From assembly GCA_051745395.1 (NCBI GenBank), contig JBNJEA010000114.1:1-9550 (forward strand): a stretch of DNA of 9,550 bases. Reading direction: 5' to 3'. The stretch's first letter is position 1. Every line of letters starts with the position of its first letter. The position numbers and the translations under genes are program-made. The notes beneath the pieces were generated by a model. That model made no database searches, was not told the DNA's origin, and saw only the letters and a program-made list of their open reading frames with translations. The DNA is from JBNJEA01 sp051745395 (GTDB taxonomy: Bacteria > Desulfobacterota > Desulfobacteria > Desulfobacterales > Desulfosalsimonadaceae). Of this stretch, positions 1 through 6,095 are shown piece by piece.

Positions 1-1269
1 AGTGATAACGTCCAGGGATGCGATTTTGTCCAGCGCCTGTTTGACCTGGTTTTCTTTGGCCAGGTGGGTGAGCATGAACACCGGCACGCCGCCGTTTAAT
101 TTCCGCTCGATCTGATGGACGAACTTAATCGAAATGTCGTGCTCGCCGAGGATGCCTGCGATTTTGGAGAGCACGCCGGGACGATCGATGGCCGAAAACC
201 GGAAGTAGTAATGAGTTTCGATTTCATCGATGGGACGGATCGGCATCTCCCGGACATGGTCCATTTGGCAGGACAGCATGGGGACCCGCATGGCACCGCC
301 GGCGATTATGCTGCGGGCGATATCGACGGTGTCGCTTATCACCGCGCTGGCTGTGGGCATCATGCCGGCGCCGTGGCCGAACAGCACCATGTCGCCGACG
401 GCGTCGCCGCTGACGGTCACGGCGTTAAGCGAGCCGTCCACGTTGGACAACTGGTCGTCAAACGGCGTCATGGTGGGATGGATCCGGGCCTCCACGGCCT
501 GGCCGTCGAACTTGCTGATGGCCAGCAGCTTGATCTTGTAGCCGCATTCCAGGGCGAATTCGATATCCATGGGCGTGATTTTGGAGATGCCTTCCATGTA
601 GATATCGTCGAGGTTGATTTTCATGCCGTAGGCCAGGGCCGACAGGATGGCCAGCTTGTGGGCCGTGTCGTAGCCGTCGACATCCAGTGACGGGTCGGCT
701 TCGGCGTAGCCCTCACGCTGGGCGTCTTCGAGGGCATCTTCAAAGGCCATGCCTTCGTCGGTGATCCGGGTCAGGATGTAGTTGCAGGTCCCGTTTAAAA
801 TGCCGGTCAGGGCCTGGATCCGGTTGCCGACCAGGGTTTCGCGAAGGGTTTTGACAATCGGCATGCAGCCGCCGGTACTGGCTTCAAAGGCGACGCTGAC
901 CCCCTTTTCAGCCGCCCGGGCAAAGATCTCGTTGCCGTGCTCGGCCAGAAGCGCCTTGTTGGCAGTGACCACGTGCTTGCCGTTGTCAATGGCGGCTTCG
1001 ATCACCTGCCGGGCAATACCCTTGCCGCCGATCATTTCGCAGACAATGGCGATATCCGGATCGTTGACCACTTCATAGGGATCGGTGGTCAATATTGCCT
1101 GGTCAAAGGCCACGCCGCGCTCGCGTTTAATGTCTATATCCGCCGCTTTTTTTAAGACCAGTTCCGCCCCGAGCCGGGCGCGGATGACGTCTGCGTTGTC
1201 CGTCAGCATTTTTACGATGCCGGTACCCACGGTACCGAGTCCGACGATGCCGATGTTGACCTGTTTCAT
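1..1269 (-). CDS. hom: Homoserine dehydrogenase with C-terminal ACT domain (3' end cut by window edge)
   Basis: NAD(P)-dependent reduction of aspartate semialdehyde to homoserine, the branch step to threonine and methionine, in the cytoplasm. 423 residues are visible and the frame is open to the left edge; the family is usually about 430-440 aa, so only a short tail is missing. In order: a Rossmann loop GLGTVGTG at residues 10-17, TANKAL with the conserved Lys105, the NGTCNYILT motif around 159-167, the signature EADPSLDVDGYDTAHKL around 190-206 with presumed catalytic Asp201 and Lys205, and an ACT domain from about residue 353 (SAIDRPGVLSKIAGILGEHD) that usually mediates threonine feedback. 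The segment 131-138 is STGGCMPI, where many homologues have V-G/A-G-G-I-P, so Cys135 is unusual. The start gives the standard MKQVNIGIVGLG N-terminus; the ribosome site is weak (GAAAGA). It lies 22 bp after the transaminase gene, so the two are probably one operon, and the ACT domain suggests feedback control. Confidence 0.95.
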   Translation of the reverse strand, partial: MKQVNIGIVGLGTVGTGIVKMLTDNADVIRARLGAELVLKKAADIDIKRERGVAFDQAILTTDPYEVVNDPDIAIVCEMIGGKGIARQVIEAAIDNGKHVVTANKALLAEHGNEIFARAAEKGVSVAFEASTGGCMPIVKTLRETLVGNRIQALTGILNGTCNYILTRITDEGMAFEDALEDAQREGYAEADPSLDVDGYDTAHKLAILSALAYGMKINLDDIYMEGISKITPMDIEFALECGYKIKLLAISKFDGQAVEARIHPTMTPFDDQLSNVDGSLNAVTVSGDAVGDMVLFGHGAGMMPTASAVISDTVDIARSIIAGGAMRVPMLSCQMDHVREMPIRPIDEIETHYYFRFSAIDRPGVLSKIAGILGEHDISIKFVHQIERKLNGGVPVFMLTHLAKENQVKQALDKIASLDVIT

Positions 1270-1291
1270 AAGTAACCGTCTTTCTTTCGCA

Positions 1292-2467
1292 CTATTTGCC
1301 CTGCATTACCTTCTTGATACCGCGGATGGCCTGGTTGGTGCGCATTTTGTTTTCAATCAGTGCAAACCGGACATAGTCATCGCCGTATTCGCCGAATCCC
1401 ACGCCGGGCGATACCGCCACGCCGGCTTGCCGGATTAACATCTTGGAAAATTCCAGTGACCCCATTTCGCGGAACGGCTCCGGGATTTTGCCCCACACGA
1501 ACATGGTGGCCTTCGGCGGCTCGATTTCCCATCCGGCGCGGTTTAGTCCCTTAATCAGCGCGTCGCGCCGGTCTTTGTAGAGGTTTCGGATTTCGTCCAC
1601 ACAGTCCTGGGGACCGTTTAGGGCGATAATGCCGGCGATCTGGATCGGCTGAAAGATGCCGTAGTCCAGGTAGCTTTTGATGCGTTTCAAGGCGGCGACG
1701 GCCTCGGGGTTGCCCACGCAAAAGCCCACGCGCCAGCCCGGCATGTTGTAGCTTTTCGAAAGCGAGAAAAATTCGACGCCCACGTCCTTGGCGCCTTGGG
1801 CCTGCAACAGGCTCGGGGGCTGATAGCCGTCAAAAGTGATGTCGGCATAGGCAAGATCATGGACGACCAGGATGTCGTGTTCCTTGGCGTAATCGACGAT
1901 TTTCTGGAAAAACTCGAGATCCACGGTTTCCGTTGTCGGATTGTGCGGAAAGCTCAGCACGATGACCTTGGGCTTGGGCCAGGTGTGCTTGGTGGCGTTC
2001 ATGAGGTTTTCGAAAAAATCCGTGTCCGGTCCCAGCGGGATATAGCGCACGTCGGCGCCGGAAATAATGGCCGAATACGGATGGATCGGATACGTCGGGC
2101 TCGGGGTAAACACCACGTCGCCGGGGCCGATGGTGACCAGCATCAAATGCGAGATGCCTTCCTTGGCGCCGATGGTCGCGATTGCTTCGGTCTCATAATC
2201 GATATCCACGTCAAAGCGCCGCTTGTACCAGTCGGCAATGGCCATGCGCAGTTTCTTGATGCCCATGGATGCGGAATATCTGTGATTATGAGACTTCTTG
2301 GCTGCCTCGACCAGCTTGTTGACAATGTGTTTGGGTGTGCCCTGGTCGGGATTTCCCATGCCCAGATCGACGATATCTTCGCCGGCATGCCGCAGTTCCA
2401 TTTTCAGGTCGTTGACCACGGCAAATACATAGGGCGGCAGCCTGTTCAATCGTGCAAAGGTTTTCAT
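1292..2467 (-). CDS. alaC: AlaC-type PLP-dependent aminotransferase (glutamate-pyruvate transaminase)
   Basis: Fold-type I, class I/II aminotransferase of 391 aa that resembles E. coli AlaC along its whole length, so the likely reaction is glutamate + pyruvate to alanine + 2-oxoglutarate. Visible landmarks: LPPYVF at 10-15, GMGNPD at 36-41, the HNP motif with Asn176, HDLAYAD with Asp204 and Tyr207 that contact the cofactor, SLSKSYNMPGWRVGF at 235-249 with the PLP lysine Lys238 and Arg246, and VRFALIEN with the substrate-carboxylate Arg367. A longer reading from a GTG-type codon at 2527 is possible, but 2467 is preferred: it gives MKTFARLNRLPPY, in line with the family, and has a good Shine-Dalgarno GAGGTG at 2476-2471. 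It is the first gene of a pair with hom. A related LL-diaminopimelate aminotransferase activity cannot be excluded, but the AlaC resemblance is stronger. Confidence 0.87.
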   Translation of the reverse strand: MKTFARLNRLPPYVFAVVNDLKMELRHAGEDIVDLGMGNPDQGTPKHIVNKLVEAAKKSHNHRYSASMGIKKLRMAIADWYKRRFDVDIDYETEAIATIGAKEGISHLMLVTIGPGDVVFTPSPTYPIHPYSAIISGADVRYIPLGPDTDFFENLMNATKHTWPKPKVIVLSFPHNPTTETVDLEFFQKIVDYAKEHDILVVHDLAYADITFDGYQPPSLLQAQGAKDVGVEFFSLSKSYNMPGWRVGFCVGNPEAVAALKRIKSYLDYGIFQPIQIAGIIALNGPQDCVDEIRNLYKDRRDALIKGLNRAGWEIEPPKATMFVWGKIPEPFREMGSLEFSKMLIRQAGVAVSPGVGFGEYGDDYVRFALIENKMRTNQAIRGIKKVMQGK

Positions 2468-2515
2468 GTTCACCTCGTTGCATTGCCTTCCAGTATTGAC
2501 AGTAAATGTTTTGTC

Positions 2516-2544
2516 TAAATACACCACAACAGGTATGATGTCAA
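2516..2544 (-). promoter_or_regulatory. Candidate sigma70-type promoter for alaC-hom
   Basis: On the minus strand, a perfect -35 TTGACA (2544-2539) is followed after 17 bp by TATTTA (2521-2516), a 3/6 match to the -10 consensus. The predicted transcript start is near 2509, leaving a leader of about 40 nt before the alaC start. The -35 is ideal and the spacing optimal; the -10 is weak, so the site may need an activator. Confidence 0.5.
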
Positions 2545-2559
2545 AAATTTTGTTTTGAC
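2540..2559. promoter_or_regulatory. Palindrome GTCAAAA-N6-TTTTGAC spanning both -35 boxes (possible operator)
   Basis: Perfect 7-bp arms at 2540-2546 and 2553-2559 with a 6-bp A/T-rich centre. The arms largely coincide with the -35 boxes of the divergent alaC and purM promoters. A dimeric regulator bound here could block both, but two facing -35 boxes with T-rich flanks give the same symmetry by chance. It does not resemble the E. coli PurR operator. Confidence 0.3.
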
Positions 2560-2583
2560 TTTTATTGGCAATTCAGGTATCAA
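2555..2583 (+). promoter_or_regulatory. Candidate sigma70-type promoter for purM
   Basis: TTGACT at 2555-2560 (5/6 match) and TATCAA at 2578-2583 (4/6 match) are separated by exactly 17 bp. The predicted start is near 2590, giving a leader of about 43 nt before the purM ATG. It supports the downstream start at 2633, because an earlier TTG at 2555 would lie inside the -35 box. Confidence 0.55.
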
Positions 2584-2632
2584 TGCCTACTTTTGCAAGA
2601 GATGGCAAACCCCACCGATGCAGGATAGTGAT

Positions 2633-3700
2633 ATGAGCAACTCAAAAGATTCGATGACATACGCCGATGCCGGTGTAGACATTGACAAGGCCACCGACTT
2701 TGTCAAGGCCATTAAAAAAATTGCTGCCACCACGCCGCGCAGCGGGGTAATGGGCGAGATCGGCGGTTTCGGGGGGATGTTTTCGCTCAAAGCAGATGCC
2801 TATGAAAAGCCGGTGCTCGTCAGCTCCACCGACGGCGTGGGGACAAAATTGAAAATCGCTTTTATGGCGGACAAGCATGACACCATCGGCATCGATCTGG
2901 TGGCCATGTGCGTCAACGACGTGGCCGTTCAGGGGGCAAAACCCTTGTTTTTCCTGGACTATCTGGCCATGGGCACTTTGAATACGCAGGTGGCCGAACA
3001 GATTGTCCAGGGCATTGCCGAAGGTTGCCGAAAAGCCCAATGTGCACTTATTGCCGGTGAAACCGCGGAGATGCCGGGCATATACAGTGACAACGAATAC
3101 GATCTGGCCGGCTTTTCCGTTGGCATCGTGGACAATGACAAAATCATCGACGGCTCCGAGATCCGGGTGGGGCACAAACTCGTCGGCATTGCCTCCTCCG
3201 GCCTGCATAGCAACGGGTATTCCCTGGTCCGCAAAATCTGTTTTGATGTGCTCGGTCATAAAATCGAAGACCATGTTCCCGATCTGGGCAAAACGTTGGC
3301 CGAGGAGCTGTTGACGCCCACCAAGGTTTACACGGATATTATCTTGCGGCTGATCAAGGATCTGCCGGTGCACGCGCTGGCCCATATTACGGGCGGCGGC
3401 ATCGTGGAAAACGTGGTCCGGGTCATTCCCTCGGCGTCTAATCTCGTGCTCTACAAAGACGCATGGGATGTGCCGCCGATATTTCCGTTTCTCCAAAACG
3501 CCGGCAAAATTAAAGACGGTGAAATGCTTCGGACCTTTAACAACGGCATCGGTTTAATCGCCGTGGTACCGGATGAGGCAGCCCAGGACGTGGTGCAGCG
3601 GGTTTCCGGCATGCAGGAAAAGGCCTTTGTCATCGGCGAGGTGGTCAAGCCGAAAAAATCGGTTACCAGCCGGTTTCAATGGTCGAAGGCTTCTAAGTAA
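2633..3700 (+). CDS. purM: Phosphoribosylformylglycinamidine cyclo-ligase (AIR synthetase)
   Basis: Cytoplasmic ATP-dependent ring closure of FGAM to AIR, the fifth step of de novo purine synthesis; normally a homodimer. 355 aa, the usual length. PurM motifs appear in order: TYADAGVDID at 9-18, STDGVGTKLK at 65-74 (ATP/substrate loop), GIDLVAMCVNDV at 86-97, GAKPLFFLDYLA at 101-112, AGETAEMPGIY at 141-151, SGLHSNGYSLVRK around 189-201, HITGGGIVENVVRV around 251-264 and FNNGIGL at 302-308. Start choice: the frame is open upstream to a TTG at 2555 and contains an ATG at 2618, but 2633 has AGGA at 2622-2625 seven bases before it, and the earlier starts would add a non-conserved leader. No other pur gene adjoins it. 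It has its own promoter and a terminator some 230 bp downstream, so it looks monocistronic. Confidence 0.97.
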   Translation: MSNSKDSMTYADAGVDIDKATDFVKAIKKIAATTPRSGVMGEIGGFGGMFSLKADAYEKPVLVSSTDGVGTKLKIAFMADKHDTIGIDLVAMCVNDVAVQGAKPLFFLDYLAMGTLNTQVAEQIVQGIAEGCRKAQCALIAGETAEMPGIYSDNEYDLAGFSVGIVDNDKIIDGSEIRVGHKLVGIASSGLHSNGYSLVRKICFDVLGHKIEDHVPDLGKTLAEELLTPTKVYTDIILRLIKDLPVHALAHITGGGIVENVVRVIPSASNLVLYKDAWDVPPIFPFLQNAGKIKDGEMLRTFNNGIGLIAVVPDEAAQDVVQRVSGMQEKAFVIGEVVKPKKSVTSRFQWSKASK

Positions 3701-3717
3701 CTCGAGGTTCAAGGTCT
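3690..3717 (+). repeat. Direct repeat copy 1, including the purM stop codon
   Basis: This 28-bp stretch over the purM stop matches 3828-3855 at 22 of 28 positions, including an identical AAGTAACT (3695-3702 and 3833-3840). The copies are 138 bp apart and each runs straight into a heptamer array. This suggests a local duplication of the purM end plus repeat. Confidence 0.6.
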
Positions 3718-3738
3718 ATGGTTTAAGGTATAAGGTTT
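3704..3738 (+). repeat. Degenerate heptanucleotide array A (5 units, consensus AAGGTNT)
   Basis: Read in steps of seven, the sequence is GAGGTTC, AAGGTCT, ATGGTTT, AAGGTAT, AAGGTTT: an invariant GGT with varying flanks. It begins four bases after the purM stop and so lies in the predicted purM 3' untranslated region. Confidence 0.75.
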
Positions 3739-3746
3739 AAAAAACT

Positions 3747-3770
3747 CAGTGCCTTAGTGCCTCAGTGCCT
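3747..3770 (+). repeat. Octanucleotide tandem repeat, 3 units of YAGTGCCT
   Basis: CAGTGCCT, TAGTGCCT and CAGTGCCT follow one another without a gap; only the first base varies. It has a different sequence and period from the flanking heptamer arrays but sits between them. Confidence 0.8.
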
Positions 3771-3827
3771 GCTCTTTCCGAGTTATTTATAGGCTCGGTC
3801 ACCCGGGTGGAACCCGGGAGGGGATTA

Positions 3828-3855
3828 CTTCCAAGTAACTTCAGGTGTAAGGTTT
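3828..3855 (+). repeat. Direct repeat copy 2 of the purM stop region
   Basis: Partner of 3690-3717 (22/28 identical, offset 138 bp). It leads into heptamer array B just as copy 1 leads into array A. Confidence 0.6.
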
Positions 3856-3897
3856 GAGGTATAAGGAGTAAGGTGTGAGGCCTGAGGTATAAGGCGC
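3842..3897 (+). repeat. Degenerate heptanucleotide array B (8 units, consensus RAGGTNT)
   Basis: Units in register: CAGGTGT, AAGGTTT, GAGGTAT, AAGGAGT, AAGGTGT, GAGGCCT, GAGGTAT, AAGGCGC. AGG (or AGG-like) stays fixed while the other positions drift. The period and consensus match array A. The repeat is G-rich on one strand and C-rich on the other. No protein-coding reading is supported. Confidence 0.8.
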
Positions 3898-3930
3898 AAG
3901 CACGGATACTTTATTAAACAGGATGTGCAG

Positions 3931-3966
3931 CAGCCGGGCCGGATAACCGCCCGGCTGTTTTTGTTT
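3931..3966 (+). terminator. Strong rho-independent terminator after purM
   Basis: Perfect 9-bp stem CAGCCGGGC (3931-3939) with GCCCGGCTG (3949-3957). Two further G-C pairs can form inside with one bulged C and an ATAA loop, followed by TTTTTGTTT. It ends only about 30 bases before the tsaD start, so it should insulate tsaD from purM. Confidence 0.9.
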
Positions 3967-3974
3967 CGACACGC

Positions 3975-3980
3975 CATAAT
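3975..3980 (+). promoter_or_regulatory. Possible -10 element for tsaD (CATAAT)
   Basis: A 5/6 match to TATAAT lies between the terminator and the tsaD start. No acceptable -35 is found 15-19 bp upstream, where the terminator stem sits. If used, transcription would begin near 3987 and leave a leader of about nine bases. Weak evidence. Confidence 0.2.
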
Positions 3981-3995
3981 TTTCCGGATGCGGCA

Positions 3996-5000
3996 TTGAA
4001 AATTCTCGGCATAGAAACCTCGTGCGATGAAACCGCCGCCGCGGTCGTGGAAGACGGCCGACGGACGCTTTCCTCGGTGGTGGCCTCCCAGATTGACGTG
4101 CACCACCCCTATGGAGGCGTGGTGCCGGAACTGGCCTCGCGCAAGCATATTGAATCCATCGTTGCCGTGGTCGAATCCGCGCTTGCCGATGCCGGCATGG
4201 CGCGCCGTGAAATCGACGGCATCGCCGTCACCCGCGGTCCCGGCCTGGTCGGGGCCCTGCTGGTGGGCTTTTCCTTTGCAAAGGCCATGGCCTACGGGCT
4301 GCAAATTCCGTGGGTGGGGGTCGATCACCTGGCCGGCCACTTGAATTCGGTGTTTTTATCCAAGCCCGCCCCGCCGTTTCCCTTTTCCGCGCTGCTGGTT
4401 TCCGGCGGACATACCAATATCTATCACGTGGCCTCGTATACCCGGGCCCGCTGTCTGGGCCAGACTTTGGATGACGCCGCCGGCGAGGCCTTTGACAAGG
4501 TGGCCAAGATGCTGGAACTGGGCTATCCCGGCGGCGTGGTGATTGCCCGGCTGGCAAGGGGCGGTGATTCGACCCGCATACACTTTCCCCGGGCCTATCT
4601 TGACAAGGATGCGTTCAAATTTAGTTTTAGTGGTGTGAAAACGGCCGTTAAACGCTACATTGAAACCCATGCGGATTACCGCTCGCATGTGGCCGATATT
4701 TGCGCCGGCTTTGAAGAAGCGGTGGTCGACGTGCTGTCGTATAAATTGCTCCGGGCCGCATCGGTTTGCCACTGCGCCGATATTGCCGTCGTCGGCGGGG
4801 TGGCGGCCAATCAGCGCCTGCGCGATCGGATCCGGTCCGAAGCCGCGGAGCGAAACATCAACGTCTATGTGCCTGAAATGCGATTGTGCGGCGATAACGC
4901 CGCCATGATCGCCGCGACCGGATACCATTACCTGGCCGACCCGGACGGCCCGAGGGGGCGGCTCGATGACGATGTGTATTCTCGGGCCGTTTACTTTTAG
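3996..5000 (+). CDS. tsaD: tRNA N6-threonylcarbamoyladenosine transferase catalytic subunit
   Basis: Transfers the threonylcarbamoyl group from TC-AMP to A37 of ANN-decoding tRNAs, working with TsaB and TsaE in the cytoplasm; an ASKHA-fold, iron-binding enzyme. 334 aa, normal length. Visible motifs: GIETSCDET at 5-13, HHPYGGVVPELASRKH at 36-51, the metal-ligand pair in VDHLAGHLNS (His111, His115), SGGHT at 136-140, DDAAGEAFDKVAKMLELGYPGG around 159-180, FSFSGVKTA at 209-217, GGVAANQRLR around 267-276 and CGDNAAMIA with metal ligand Asp300. The start is TTG at 3996, because MKILGIETSCDET is the conserved N-terminus and no in-frame ATG is available; the ribosome site is weak (GGAT at 3986-3989). 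A three-codon ATG-CGG-CAT-TGA frame at 3988-3999 overlaps the start codon. tsaB and tsaE are not in the window. Its 3' end converges with mltG, 35 bp away. Confidence 0.96.
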   Translation: MKILGIETSCDETAAAVVEDGRRTLSSVVASQIDVHHPYGGVVPELASRKHIESIVAVVESALADAGMARREIDGIAVTRGPGLVGALLVGFSFAKAMAYGLQIPWVGVDHLAGHLNSVFLSKPAPPFPFSALLVSGGHTNIYHVASYTRARCLGQTLDDAAGEAFDKVAKMLELGYPGGVVIARLARGGDSTRIHFPRAYLDKDAFKFSFSGVKTAVKRYIETHADYRSHVADICAGFEEAVVDVLSYKLLRAASVCHCADIAVVGGVAANQRLRDRIRSEAAERNINVYVPEMRLCGDNAAMIAATGYHYLADPDGPRGRLDDDVYSRAVYF

Positions 5001-5001
5001 G

Positions 5002-5018
5002 CATTGAGCGTTTCAATG
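5002..5018. other. Small hairpin between convergent tsaD and mltG
   Basis: CATTGA (5002-5007) and TCAATG (5013-5018) form a 6-bp stem with a 5-base loop, two bases past the tsaD stop. It is short, A/T-rich and lacks a T-tract on either side, so it is at best a weak transcript-end structure. No better terminator exists in the 35-bp gap. Confidence 0.3.
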
Positions 5019-5035
5019 TATCTGCGGCAAACAGG

Positions 5036-6037
5036 TTATTGTAACTGATATTTGCGCACCGCTTTTTTATGCGCTTCATAGTTGGTGGAAAAGTGGTGGG
5101 TCCGATCCGGTTTGGCGACAAAGAAGAGATAGTCGGTATCTGCGGGGTACAGGGCCGCTTTTAACGAGGCCCGCCCGGGATTGGCGATGGGGCCCGGGGG
5201 CAGGCCCCGGTTGACGTAAGTGTTGTAGGGGGTGCTTTCTTTGAGGTGTTTTCGGGTCAGGTTGCCGTCGAAATCGCGGACTCCGTAAATGACGGTCGGG
5301 TCGCTGGCCAGCCGCATCCCCTTTTCCAGACGGTTGTGAAACACCGAGGCGATGACCGGCCGTTCTTTTTCAACACCGGTTTCCTTTTCAATGATCGAGG
5401 CCAGGGTCACGACTTCATGGACGGTGAAACCGAGTTTTTCGGCCCGGCGCCGCCACGGGTCCTTGAAGGTGTTGAAAAACCGCTGGATCATGGTGGTGAT
5501 CACGGTTTTGGCCGCTGGTTTTTTTTCAAAGAAATAGGTGTCGGGAAACAGGTAGCCTTCCACGGTGTCTGCGGCAATGCCCATGCGCGCGGAAAATTCA
5601 GGATCAGTGGCGACGGCCAGGAAATCATTTTGACCTACCAATCCCCTGGCTTCCAGGCGCGCGGCCACGTTTTGCAGGGAAAAGCCCTCCGGAAGGGTGA
5701 CCTGGTGGAGCACCACATCGCCTTGCGAGAAATGCTCGAGGATCTCTATCGGGGTCATGTTCGGGGAAAGCCGGTATTCACCGGATTTGAGGGTTTGGTC
5801 GTGGCCGGTATACCGGGCGACGAGCTTGAATTTCAGGGGATGGGTGATAACGTTTCGTTCGGTTAAGCGTTCGGTGACCTTATGAAAGCTCTGGCCGCGC
5901 GGAATTTCAATGCTCAGGGGCCCTTTGGTAAAAGAAACCGGCGTTTTTGCATACCGGACGAGGTCAAAAACGATTGCGCCGGAGGCAACGGCTGCGATAC
6001 AAAGAAAAACTGTCGAAAAGATTGCGAATTTTTTCAT
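5036..6037 (-). CDS. mltG: Endolytic murein transglycosylase MltG (YceG-like)
   Basis: Membrane-anchored lytic transglycosylase that cuts nascent peptidoglycan glycan strands and helps terminate their synthesis, acting on the periplasmic side. 333 aa, typical length. One hydrophobic anchor lies at about residues 4-25 (FAIFSTVFLCIAAVASGAIV), followed by a LysM-like/YceG region, then EGYLFPDTYFF around 160-170, TLASIIEKETG at 211-221 with the predicted catalytic Glu217, VFHNRLEKGMRLASDPTVIYG around 232-252, GLPPGPIANPG around 278-288 and THHFS at 313-317. Start at 6037, because MKKFAIF begins the anchor and AGGTGA (6045-6040) lies just upstream; a longer start at 6055 has no ribosome site. It is divergent from the radical SAM gene and convergent with tsaD, so probably a single-gene transcript. 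Its common partner genes tmk and holB are not visible. Confidence 0.95.
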   Translation of the reverse strand: MKKFAIFSTVFLCIAAVASGAIVFDLVRYAKTPVSFTKGPLSIEIPRGQSFHKVTERLTERNVITHPLKFKLVARYTGHDQTLKSGEYRLSPNMTPIEILEHFSQGDVVLHQVTLPEGFSLQNVAARLEARGLVGQNDFLAVATDPEFSARMGIAADTVEGYLFPDTYFFEKKPAAKTVITTMIQRFFNTFKDPWRRRAEKLGFTVHEVVTLASIIEKETGVEKERPVIASVFHNRLEKGMRLASDPTVIYGVRDFDGNLTRKHLKESTPYNTYVNRGLPPGPIANPGRASLKAALYPADTDYLFFVAKPDRTHHFSTNYEAHKKAVRKYQLQ

Positions 6038-6095
6038 TATCACCTGATGCGGCATCGTAGAAGGTTACAATCACGTTCAAGGAGATCACAGATTT
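6038..6095. promoter_or_regulatory. Short divergent control region mltG / radical SAM gene
   Basis: Only 58 bp separate the two starts. On the plus strand TACAAT (6066-6071, 5/6 match to a -10) lies before a strong Shine-Dalgarno AAGGAG (6079-6084), but no good -35 precedes it. On the minus strand TTGAAC (6080-6075) precedes TACGAT (6059-6054) with a short 15-bp spacer. Promoters for both genes must lie here or overlap the coding starts; neither is well defined. Confidence 0.3.

Larger units (their letters stand above)
3701..3995. other. Intergenic region purM-tsaD: repeats and terminator, no gene
   Basis: These 295 bp hold, in order, heptamer array A, the octamer array, a weak inverted repeat CCGAG/CTCGG (3778-3782, 3794-3798), a perfect palindrome CACCCGGGTG (3800-3809) followed by a second CCCGGG (3813-3818), the duplicated purM-stop segment, heptamer array B and an intrinsic terminator. 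Short open frames here are by-products of the repeats. I see no RNA gene. Confidence 0.7.

Noticed and set aside
115..690. 191-codon plus-strand open frame
   Set aside because: Antisense to homoserine dehydrogenase, His/Gly/Asp-rich composition typical of a shadow frame; the minus strand carries clear conserved motifs.
1796..2518. 240-codon plus-strand open frame
   Set aside because: Fully antisense to the AlaC-like gene and overlapping its promoter; no recognisable domain.
2642..3496. 284-codon minus-strand open frame
   Set aside because: Antisense to purM in a high-GC codon phase; His/Gln-rich with no family resemblance.
3800..3818. CCCGGG pair as purM terminator
   Set aside because: Stem is short and self-palindromic and no T-tract follows; the structure at 3931-3966 is far better.
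3704..3897. CRISPR-like array
   Set aside because: Units are 7-8 bp in direct tandem with no spacers, no leader and no cas genes.
3825..4340. 171-codon minus-strand open frame
   Set aside because: Starts in the heptamer array, giving repetitive SHLTPYTSNLTP-type peptide, and continues antisense to tsaD.
5246..5866. 206-codon plus-strand open frame
   Set aside because: Antisense to mltG, which has its catalytic and anchor motifs intact.
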